DNA of 64,000 nucleotides, from positions 575,427 through 639,426 of the forward strand of contig JBQEKC010000001.1 in assembly GCA_052103595.1 (NCBI GenBank), written 5' to 3'. Shown one piece after another: positions 43,116 through 50,046 of the stretch. The position numbers were made by a program, and so were the translations under genes. Source of the DNA: CAMEGH01 sp052103595. GTDB lineage: Bacteria > Patescibacteriota > Saccharimonadia > Saccharimonadales > Saccharimonadaceae. The notes beneath the pieces were generated by a model, which was not told the DNA's origin, made no database searches, and saw nothing but the letters and a program-made list of their open reading frames with translations. The number at the start of each line of letters is the position of its first letter. The first letter of the stretch is position 1.

Positions 43116-44576
43116 TTACAATTGGATTGTATCCAGAATACCTGCAACTTCTTTGTCGATACCTTTGATATCCTCTAAAATCTCCTCTGGCGCTTTCAAC
43201 TCCTCCGCCTCCGGCTCGTGCGGGTTTTTGACACCAAGGTCGAGGGTGGATTTGTCGATGTCGTCGATGTTGATCGTCCATGAATTCTCACTGGTCTCGC
43301 GAGTTTTATATTTGGCAAGGAAGTCGGCAAAATCGCCGATGTTCAGCGGATTGGTTTTACCGAGGTTACGCCCAGGATTCAGCTGATAATACCAAATGTC
43401 TCGCGTCGGCTCGCCTTTGCGGAAAAATAGCACTACAGTCTTGACACCCGTAGAGCCAGTGGCACTAAACACGCCGCCCGGCAGGTCGAGGATGGTGTGC
43501 AGATTGTAGCCGTCGACCAGCTCCCTGCGAATATTGCCTGTTGCACCATTTGGCTCGTTGGTCAGGAAGGTGTTTTTAATAACCACCGCCGCCTCGCCGC
43601 CAGTGCGGAGCTTTTTCATGAAGTGCTGCATAAATAGATTGGCTGTCTCGCGCGTCTGAATCTTGAAATTGCGTTGCACTTCTGGGCGCTCGCTACCGCC
43701 AAACGGCGGATTTGCCAAAATGTAGTCATAGCGGTCTTTGTCTTGAATGCCGCGCGTATCTTCGTTGAGTGTGTTGCCGTGAATCATGTTTGGCGACTCG
43801 ATGCCATGCAAAATCATGTTCATTGTGCCGAGTAGGTATGGCTCTGGCTTTTTGTTCTTGCCGTAAAATGTGTCTTCTTTGAGCTTTTTCAATTCGCTCG
43901 ACGTCGTCACCTTGCTACGTAGGTACGCATACGTTTCGGTCAAAAATCCTGCCGAGCCAGCCGCACCGTCGTATACCGTTTTGAGTAGCTGCGGGTCAAC
44001 CGCTTGTACCATCGCCTGAATCAGCGGGCGTGGCGTGTAATATTCGCCGCTGCGCCCTGCGCCACCCATCAGCTTTAGCCGATCTTCGTATAGTGCCGAC
44101 AGTTGATCAAGCTCGTCCTGAGTCTGGAACTGCAGGTCATCTATAATGTCGATGACCTCACGTAAGTTACGGCCACCTACTATTTTATTGTTCACCTCGC
44201 CAAAAATCTCACCGATTTTGTATATGAGCGATTTTGGATCGTTCTCGGTGTTTTTGAACGATTTGAGATAGGGAAACAGCTTTTGGTTTACGAATTCAAT
44301 CAGGTCATCGCCTGTCATCTGCGCAGAAATGTCTTGCTTGCCATTTGCTAGCTTGGGTGCCGCCCAGTTGTCCCACTGGAACTCATCCTTAAATAGCGGT
44401 TCGTACGTCTCGCCATGAAACACCGCCTCGGCCTTGCGCGTCTCCTCTAGATCATCGAGATACTTTAAGAAAAGAATCCACGACATCTGCGCCATGTAGT
44501 CGCCCGCGCCGTTTGTGCCGGCATCCTCAAGAAGAATATTGTCAATGCGTTTGAATTCTGTGCGTATGTCGGCCAT
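43116..44576 (-). CDS. hsdM: type I modification methyltransferase (M subunit)
   Basis: HsdM methylates adenine N6 at sites chosen by HsdS. The N-terminal helical domain (ISWILFLKYLDD-like, here QMSWILFLKYLDDLE), SAM motif I YDGAAGSAGFLTE, and catalytic NPPF (YILANPPFGGSERP) are present. Its 486 residues are normal. ATG 44576 is used because GGAG lies ten bases upstream; it starts one base after the fic stop. A 116-base gap separates it from the HigB-like gene. Confidence 0.95.
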   Translation of the reverse strand: MADIRTEFKRIDNILLEDAGTNGAGDYMAQMSWILFLKYLDDLEETRKAEAVFHGETYEPLFKDEFQWDNWAAPKLANGKQDISAQMTGDDLIEFVNQKLFPYLKSFKNTENDPKSLIYKIGEIFGEVNNKIVGGRNLREVIDIIDDLQFQTQDELDQLSALYEDRLKLMGGAGRSGEYYTPRPLIQAMVQAVDPQLLKTVYDGAAGSAGFLTETYAYLRSKVTTSSELKKLKEDTFYGKNKKPEPYLLGTMNMILHGIESPNMIHGNTLNEDTRGIQDKDRYDYILANPPFGGSERPEVQRNFKIQTRETANLFMQHFMKKLRTGGEAAVVIKNTFLTNEPNGATGNIRRELVDGYNLHTILDLPGGVFSATGSTGVKTVVLFFRKGEPTRDIWYYQLNPGRNLGKTNPLNIGDFADFLAKYKTRETSENSWTINIDDIDKSTLDLGVKNPHEPEAEELKAPEEILEDIKGIDKEVAGILDTIQL

Positions 44577-44577
44577 G

Positions 44578-45468
44578 TTATTTATTCTCCTCGATTTTAT
44601 AGTCTTCTGCAATCATCCAAATCCCACGCCTGCGAAACGCTGGAATTGTACCTCGCCTCGCTTTGTTAGACGCGCTATGCGGCGAAATGTCATTTGCTTT
44701 TGCCCATGTAGAAAGACGGATGATTTTTGCAGCCGTGAGCGTGGTAATGCGGCGATAGAATGCTTCGATCAACAGATCTGCGAAGAGGTCGGTAAATTCG
44801 TCATACTTACCATCAGTACCGTAAGTCGTAAACGCGGGGTAGTAATCAGTCTTTTTACCTTTATTTGGAATGATAATGGGCGGATAGCCGAGTGCCATGA
44901 GTTGCTGATTAATGAGCACGCGGCCGATCCGGCCGTTGCCGTCTGAGAATGGATGAATTGTCTCAAACTCTGCGTGAAACCAAGCAATTTTATCAAGGAA
45001 ATACGTGTCATCTTGGTGGTATTTTTGCACTAGACCGCTCATAAGGCCAGACACAAGATCGGGGTTTGCTCCCATATGGTTGCCAACTCGTACCCACTCT
45101 TTGCCTCGGCGGAACCTACCTGCCCAATCGTCTTGTATACTTGCGAGGAGTATCCCGTGGAGACGTAAAATAAGTTCGATGTCGAGCTCTTGGTCTTGAT
45201 TTTCAAGTAAATACTCGGTAACCTTTGCAAGGTTTTTCGCTTCGTACACCTCCCTGACATCTTGGTCTTTTTTGATGATATCCCGGATAAGAATATCCTC
45301 CGTATCTTCAAGCGTAAGAGTAGAGTTCTCAATGGCGTTGGAGTTGTAGACCATCTCGGGGATTTCAGTAATGGCGATTTCACGAATCGCTTCTTTGTTC
45401 GCACTCGCAAGTTGCTGATACCGTGTCAGCAGAGTCTCAATTCGATCCTTGGTGATTTGGTTGATCAT
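44578..45468 (-). CDS. Fic-domain protein with N-terminal inhibitory motif and C-terminal HTH-like region
   Basis: Fic enzymes usually transfer AMP to Ser, Thr or Tyr of target proteins. The catalytic motif HPFSDGNGRIGR is complete. An upstream S-N-A-I-E-N fits the (S/T)xxxE(G/N) autoinhibitory helix of class II Fic proteins. The last 50 residues (AAKIIRLSTWAKANDISPHS, ASNKARRGTIPAFRRRG) look like a MerR/HTH-type DNA-binding region. TATAAT (45478-45483) is nine bases before ATG 45468. It heads the restriction-modification gene run, one base before hsdM. Confidence 0.92.
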   Translation of the reverse strand: MINQITKDRIETLLTRYQQLASANKEAIREIAITEIPEMVYNSNAIENSTLTLEDTEDILIRDIIKKDQDVREVYEAKNLAKVTEYLLENQDQELDIELILRLHGILLASIQDDWAGRFRRGKEWVRVGNHMGANPDLVSGLMSGLVQKYHQDDTYFLDKIAWFHAEFETIHPFSDGNGRIGRVLINQQLMALGYPPIIIPNKGKKTDYYPAFTTYGTDGKYDEFTDLFADLLIEAFYRRITTLTAAKIIRLSTWAKANDISPHSASNKARRGTIPAFRRRGIWMIAEDYKIEENK

Positions 45469-45566
45469 GCTTATTCTATTATAGCACACTTTACGTTAAA
45501 AGACGGCTATTTATGATGTTTTTAACGTAAAGTTAAATTAAATCTGATTTTACAAAGCAAGGAGAG

Positions 45567-45835
45567 TTAGTCGATAAAGGGAATGCCTAAGAGGTTACAG
45601 GCTTTACGAAGACACTGGGTCGCTTCGATATTAGCCGTAGATGAGCTAGAACTACCGCTCGGATGATTATGAACACTACAATAATATTCGCCGCGCGGTA
45701 AGTAATCACATCCACAAACGTTTTTATCACGGATGTCTGCCAGTTGCGCCACCGCCTCTTCTAGTGAATCAATAATTAAGTACTCGGAAACTTCAAATTG
45801 TCAGCGTTAGGCTCAAACCCTGTCATGATTTACGT
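45567..45835 (-). pseudogene. decayed RadC-like (JAB-domain) gene
   Basis: The frame ending at 45567 reads SVHNHPSGSSSSSTANIEAT and LRKACNLLGIPFID, the core of a RadC/JAB metalloprotease-like domain. Upstream, SEYLIIDSLEEAVAQLADIR resembles a RadC beginning in the same frame, but it has no start codon; an ATG in another frame (MTGFEPNADNL) lies just before. About 50 residues between the first strand and HNHPSG appear deleted. I read this as a remnant at the island edge. Confidence 0.6.
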
Positions 45836-45928
45836 GGTTTAATTATGGGATCAAGACTCTTGATACTCAGCAAATCTTCATATATAAGCGAACTATCTTT
45901 TTCTTTTAGTGCTTTTACACAACAACCA

Positions 45929-46432
45929 CTACGAAAGAAGCTCCTCAGTCACAGCACAAACATCACCATAACGCCCCACAACTCCACCACTGCCGTCTTC
46001 CAGATTCCATACAGCAATAGGATTTACTTCATTCATACGCACGGCGTCTTTATCTGCCATGTTTTCAAGAGCGGATAGTGGCGTTGTTTCAGTCGATTGA
46101 ACTGACCATTCGCCGCGTACTATTACCTGATCGATAGCAGCTTCAAGATTATACGTATAACCAGTATCGGTTTGATTAATCACCACGTGATTGCCATTTT
46201 CTGTCACATACGCGCCCGCTTCGTCACTTGCGTCAGCCTGACGCATAATGTCTTTCGTAGCTTCGCGCACAGCAACATAACCGCACCAGTACGACGAGTC
46301 CATATCCTCTGGCATTGTTTCGTATATATTTGTAGCTGGTGCTTCGGCATTTGCGCATCCGCCCAACAACGAAGCTGCCGTTCCCATAGCAACCACAGAT
46401 GCACCAACTTTCTCGCCCAAATATTGCTTCAT
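45929..46432 (-). CDS. putative lipoprotein, 167 aa
   Basis: The N-terminus has a hydrophobic segment ending in the lipobox LLGGC, so the mature protein is probably lipid-anchored outside the membrane. The mature part is acidic, with two further cysteines (SYWCGY, GDVCAV). The family is not recognised. TATAAT (46439-46444) ends six bases before ATG 46432. Confidence 0.72.
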   Translation of the reverse strand: MKQYLGEKVGASVVAMGTAASLLGGCANAEAPATNIYETMPEDMDSSYWCGYVAVREATKDIMRQADASDEAGAYVTENGNHVVINQTDTGYTYNLEAAIDQVIVRGEWSVQSTETTPLSALENMADKDAVRMNEVNPIAVWNLEDGSGGVVGRYGDVCAVTEELLS

Positions 46433-46468
46433 ACTATTATTATAGCATAAAGTAGTAAACTTATCAAT

Positions 46469-47035
46469 TTATGCTGGCTGTTGCGCGGTGTACCATTCAC
46501 CGAATGCCACCCAATGGCGCAGCTCTTCGCCAGCCGAAGCAATGTCGCCATCCGCCAATTGTTCTGCCATGGTTTTATCACCATAAAGCACTGTTACACA
46601 TTCAAACGATTCTGATGGATCGCGCCGGCCACGCGCTTCGTGCAGCATCGTTCCTTTATACACCGCTTCAAAGTGCTGCAGCTGTTCACCGTCGTAATAC
46701 GCCACATGTTCGTGGCATTGAATGGTGCGGTCGTCGTGCTGGCTCATTAATGCAAGCCAATCTTCTGCCACAAACCAAGCAGAAATATCTTTCATATAGC
46801 CACCAGGAAAACCGCCCAGCGCTGGAATACTCCAGCTGGTATCTTGCACCACGACTGGTACGCCAACTTCGGCAAAGGCGGCTTTGGCTTTGGCTTTAGT
46901 GATTTCTGCTGGGTCGCTATGCTGGATTTCGTCCGTATCGACAGATTGTTGATTTACCGTAATCCCAAGCGGCGCCAAAACATCGGTCGCTTCTTGGATT
47001 TTACGTTGATTTCCGGTGGCAAAAATAATATTCAT
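46469..47035 (-). CDS. HAM1/RdgB-like NTP pyrophosphatase
   Basis: The N-terminal signature MNIIFATGNQRKIQEA and the later VVVQDTSWSIPALGGFPGGY match the ITPase/HAM1 family, which hydrolyses non-canonical purine NTPs such as ITP and XTP. The usual EDSGL is here QDTSW, so specificity may differ. It is 188 residues. ATG 47035 follows AGGAG. It lies seven bases after the DUF3592-like gene. Confidence 0.82.
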   Translation of the reverse strand: MNIIFATGNQRKIQEATDVLAPLGITVNQQSVDTDEIQHSDPAEITKAKAKAAFAEVGVPVVVQDTSWSIPALGGFPGGYMKDISAWFVAEDWLALMSQHDDRTIQCHEHVAYYDGEQLQHFEAVYKGTMLHEARGRRDPSESFECVTVLYGDKTMAEQLADGDIASAGEELRHWVAFGEWYTAQQPA

Positions 47036-47042
47036 ATAGCTC

Positions 47043-47564
47043 CTACTGTTCATCCGACGGTTGTTTGGTGGCTTTCTTGCGCAGCACATATAGTACGGCA
47101 GCACCGGCAATCATTAAAATTGCGCCAAGCCCCCACGATACCCACCGTGCGTCGCGGATAGAATTGTAGAATTTTGCTGTAGCGTCGGATTTTACAAAGG
47201 CTTCGGATGGATCGTCGGCGTTATATACAATGGTGGCGGTTTTTTGTTGCTGTGCCTCGGACTGTTCTTGCTTACAATCATCGCCAATGGCGGTAGCAGT
47301 GTGCTTTTCTTCGCTGGCGGTAAATTCGTAGATGGCACAGTACACCATTACCACATGGCGACTCCGCCGGCCACCTTCAGTAACGGCTTTTCGCTCGGTG
47401 TTGATAAGTGTACCTTCCGCTTCACCGCCCGTACTGCTTTGTGAATGCGTCCACGCCGTATAGGTGGCGTGCTGTTGGCGGCTTTTTGGCAAAAAGCTCG
47501 TTCCAACAAATAATATACCGATCACCACCAGTATAACTGCCGCCCACAATTTTCTTTTTTCCAT
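47043..47564 (-). CDS. DUF3592-like two-helix membrane protein
   Basis: A membrane helix at about 8-26, an extracytoplasmic beta-rich domain of about 110 residues, and a second helix near 140-162 give the DUF3592 layout; the YNADDPSEAFV stretch before the second helix resembles that family. Two cysteines (MVYCAIYEF, GDDCKQE) could pair. ATG 47564 follows GGAGG by four bases. It is cotranscribed with the NTP pyrophosphatase. Confidence 0.65.
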   Translation of the reverse strand: MEKRKLWAAVILVVIGILFVGTSFLPKSRQQHATYTAWTHSQSSTGGEAEGTLINTERKAVTEGGRRSRHVVMVYCAIYEFTASEEKHTATAIGDDCKQEQSEAQQQKTATIVYNADDPSEAFVKSDATAKFYNSIRDARWVSWGLGAILMIAGAAVLYVLRKKATKQPSDEQ

Positions 47565-47613
47565 CACGCCTCCTCTATGCTATGTATAGTATAGCGCATC
47601 TGGGGATTTCTTA

Positions 47614-47679
47614 GTAGAAACGCCTCGCTAGTTGCAAGCAGGAGCAAAACGCTCTACTGTCGTTACAACCAACGAGGCG
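47614..47679 (-). terminator. long hairpin downstream of the 99-aa gene
   Basis: CGCCTCG (47621-47627) pairs with CGAGGCG (47673-47679); inside, GTTGCAAG/CAACC and GAGC/GCTC give further pairing. On the minus strand TTTCTA follows. It is most simply a terminator, but its 59-base size would also allow a small structured RNA. Confidence 0.5.
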
Positions 47680-47705
47680 GAATTCCCTTCACCAAGAAGG
47701 AGGAA

Positions 47706-48005
47706 TTAGCGTGCAAACAGCCGTACAATCAGCCGCTTTAGCCACGAACCTGACTGCCAGTAAGCTTCTCGCGCAGATCGATACGCATCGTGAAACTCTT
47801 TTTCCTGCAGGCTGTATTCCAGGCAGTTGGCATACATGTTCAGCCGGATTTCTTGCCGAGATACAAAAGCAAGTGCGACGTTGAAGCAGAAAATCTGTTC
47901 TCGCTTCTTATCTTTGGCTTTACGCCACAGCAGTTCACGTCCCTGCATTTCACGGCGGCACATACGAATGGTGCGCAGACTGTCCGCAAACGAATAGATA
48001 CCCAT
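47706..48005 (-). CDS. small basic protein with very strong expression signals, 99 aa
   Basis: AAGGAGGTGAT, a near-perfect match to the anti-Shine-Dalgarno sequence, lies seven bases before ATG 48005, and a TTGATT-17-TATAAT promoter lies upstream. The protein is basic and helical, rich in Arg, Tyr and Phe, and has three cysteines. No family is recognised. Strong signals for a small basic protein suggest a structural or nucleic-acid-binding product. Confidence 0.65.
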   Translation of the reverse strand: MGIYSFADSLRTIRMCRREMQGRELLWRKAKDKKREQIFCFNVALAFVSRQEIRLNMYANCLEYSLQEKEFHDAYRSAREAYWQSGSWLKRLIVRLFAR

Positions 48006-48045
48006 GTGGGTATCACCTCCTTCATTGTGTCAAGGTACTTTTATA

Positions 48046-48074
48046 ATTATATCATATATTAGTATGTTAATCAA
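48046..48074 (-). promoter_or_regulatory. promoter of the 99-aa gene
   Basis: TTGATT (48069-48074), a 17-base spacer and TATAAT (48046-48051) on the minus strand precede the strong ribosome site of the gene at 48005. Confidence 0.72.
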
Positions 48075-48077
48075 CAT

Positions 48078-48668
48078 CTACACCACTATAATCGCCAGTG
48101 ATGCTTCGACATACATTCGCTTGACAGGGTGTATTTTCAGCCACTCATCAACTGCTTTGGCAGCACCTGGTAGCGCTTCGTTTGCATAATCATCGACCAC
48201 GACAATCGCACCTTCGCTCAGCCGTGGCCAAATGAGCGAAAGTGGGTCGCGCACAGAATCGTAGTAATCGCCATCCAAAAACGCAAATGAAATCGTAGCT
48301 GGCACTTGCTCTGGCGTGACGTCTGAAAACCAGCCTTTGGTGATGGACGGCATAGGGACGTTGGCCTGTTTTAGATTACGAATGAGCTCCTTTTTTGTTG
48401 CATATAGCTCGCCTGCTCTGAATTGTTCTCCGGCGGGGCTTATATCTTGGAGGCGCTTTTCTGGAAGCCCGGCAAATGAATCATACAGGTACAGTTGTTT
48501 TTTACTTTTTTGCAATGCTTTCGCGAGATATACACTAGTGGTACCGACATAGCAACCAAACTCCACCACATCTCCAGGTATAGAAGAGGTGCCTGACAAC
48601 TCGCGCAATATTACCTCTACTTCGCGTTTTGTTACTTGGTCAGATAAAAGTTTACCTATTTTTTGCAT
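48078..48668 (-). CDS. TylF/MycF-like SAM-dependent methyltransferase
   Basis: This 196-residue protein has the SAM motif VVEFGCYVGTTSVYLA, YLYDSFAGLPEKR, SFAFLDGDYYDSV and VVVDDYAN, matching the TylF family of macrocin-O-methyltransferase-like sugar methylases. The acidic pair in DGDYYDS and DDY should bind the catalytic Mg2+. ATG 48668 is supported by TATGAT six bases upstream; the longer open frame is not needed. The acceptor may be a surface glycan, which is inference. Confidence 0.85.
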   Translation of the reverse strand: MQKIGKLLSDQVTKREVEVILRELSGTSSIPGDVVEFGCYVGTTSVYLAKALQKSKKQLYLYDSFAGLPEKRLQDISPAGEQFRAGELYATKKELIRNLKQANVPMPSITKGWFSDVTPEQVPATISFAFLDGDYYDSVRDPLSLIWPRLSEGAIVVVDDYANEALPGAAKAVDEWLKIHPVKRMYVEASLAIIVV

Positions 48669-48735
48669 ACACTCATCATACACCGTTCTACACACCCAAA
48701 AAAAGAAGGTGAGCGCCATACTACCTGCGAGCAAA

Positions 48736-48775
48736 TGAAAAGACCCTACTGTAGTAGTATAACTACAGTAGGGTC
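48736..48775 (-). terminator. 14-bp-stem terminator after the PE-PPE-like gene
   Basis: GACCCTACTGTAGT and ACTACAGTAGGGTC form a perfect 14-base stem with a six-base loop, followed on the minus strand by TTTTCATTT. Confidence 0.85.
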
Positions 48776-48826
48776 GAGACTCGGAAGTGTAGAGGATAGG
48801 ACGTGGTTGCAACCTAGAAACTGCGT

Positions 48827-49888
48827 TTACTCGACAGTAACAGCTGAGTTTTCTACGTTAGGCATGCTCATTTCAAAGACATACTCATTGTAGAACTCAT
48901 TGCGCGAGTCGGTATACTCGACAGGCGGCACAATGCCAGCAGAGTTAAGTACCTCAGCTTCTGCAAGAGTAAACGGGTGGTCGTCTTCGATAACGACATA
49001 CTCGGTATTGCCTTCTGCAGAATAGTAGTGCGTGGCATTTTCCCAAGCATCGCCTTCCATGGCATTATCATAATTCTGTTCCGACTTACTGCCATGTACC
49101 AGCAAGAAACCTGCGGCAGTGACACCCAGAGATTCTACCGGCTTGTCGTCCTGCCACTGGAAATTTGCCACCGGGTCACTCGTACGAATAACTGAAGTAA
49201 CCTGGGCTTCATCACCCGTATCGGCTGGATTCCGTCCATCAAGCGTTACTCCCATTGCACGAGCAGCAGACTTAGCCGGCGTGTCCTGAAGACGCGTTTC
49301 GATCGCCCACGGTCCGCTCGGGTCTGAGTTGAGGTAGATACGATCTTGCTCGCTAAGCAAACCTTCTGAATAGGCCTGCTCGGCAGCGTTTCCTAGGATT
49401 TCTGAACCCTGGGAATAGCCGTCATAAAGCACCGCACCCTGGTAAGGGCTGCCTTCTCCGCGAATTTCACGAAAAACTTCTACGGTTGCTTCGGTGCCAA
49501 TTTCTACCGACTCGTCGTAAGTTGGTGCTGTCAGCCTGGAACCTTCATGGTTACCAGTAACAACAGGCCCAAACGATTCGGGGTATACTACCGAGTAGGA
49601 ATCGCGCGCACCAGCACGGCCGGCAGTACGATCCACGAACCCGTCATCTCCCGTTCCTGGTACAAAAACCACCGGAGTGTCCGGCTGATCTGGATACCAG
49701 TCACGTTCATTTTCAGTACGAGTTACATCGGTCACGACACCGCGGTCAACGAGATTTCCGAATGCCGACAGACTCGATACAGCTTTGGGTTGTTCGGACG
49801 CAGCACTGGCCGGTGCTGCAATTGCTGCAGCCATCAAGGCCGAAAGTACGATAACGCAAGCGGCCGAGCACTTCTGAACAAGAATCAT
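48827..49888 (-). CDS. secreted PE-PPE/cutinase-like alpha/beta hydrolase
   Basis: A signal peptide (basic start, AACVIVLSALMAAAIAAPAS, then ASAAS) precedes an alpha/beta hydrolase domain of the PE-PPE/cutinase type. The nucleophile elbow is YDGYSQGSEI, the likely acid is in RTSDPVANF, and the histidine is in LLVHGSKSE, giving Ser-Asp-His. This combination is typical of mycobacterial and related actinobacterial proteins that act on cell-envelope lipids or esters. AGGAGAGG precedes ATG 49888. An acquired gene acting on an actinobacterial host envelope is an attractive but unproven reading. Confidence 0.82.
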   Translation of the reverse strand: MILVQKCSAACVIVLSALMAAAIAAPASAASEQPKAVSSLSAFGNLVDRGVVTDVTRTENERDWYPDQPDTPVVFVPGTGDDGFVDRTAGRAGARDSYSVVYPESFGPVVTGNHEGSRLTAPTYDESVEIGTEATVEVFREIRGEGSPYQGAVLYDGYSQGSEILGNAAEQAYSEGLLSEQDRIYLNSDPSGPWAIETRLQDTPAKSAARAMGVTLDGRNPADTGDEAQVTSVIRTSDPVANFQWQDDKPVESLGVTAAGFLLVHGSKSEQNYDNAMEGDAWENATHYYSAEGNTEYVVIEDDHPFTLAEAEVLNSAGIVPPVEYTDSRNEFYNEYVFEMSMPNVENSAVTVE

Positions 49889-50002
49889 AATGATCCTCTC
49901 CTAAATTGTGAACTTCATTCTTTAACGGATGTCAAAGAGGTCTCAAACTTTATGCGTAAACATAAAATTACGGTTTATAATAACACATTTTAAGCTTTTA
50001 AT

Positions 50003-50022
50003 CAATACTCCGTAAAGAGTAT
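50003..50022 (-). terminator. short hairpin after the first clpB
   Basis: AATACTC/GAGTATT with a six-base loop lies 25 bases after the clpB stop; the following minus-strand sequence (GATTAAAAG) is only weakly U-rich. Confidence 0.45.
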
Positions 50023-50046
50023 TCTCACAAAAACAAGACTTATAGT

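Noticed and set aside
49547..49993. Plus-strand frame of 148 codons opposite the PE-PPE-like gene
   Set aside because: It is antisense to a clear signal-peptide-bearing hydrolase and has no protein-like composition or start signals.
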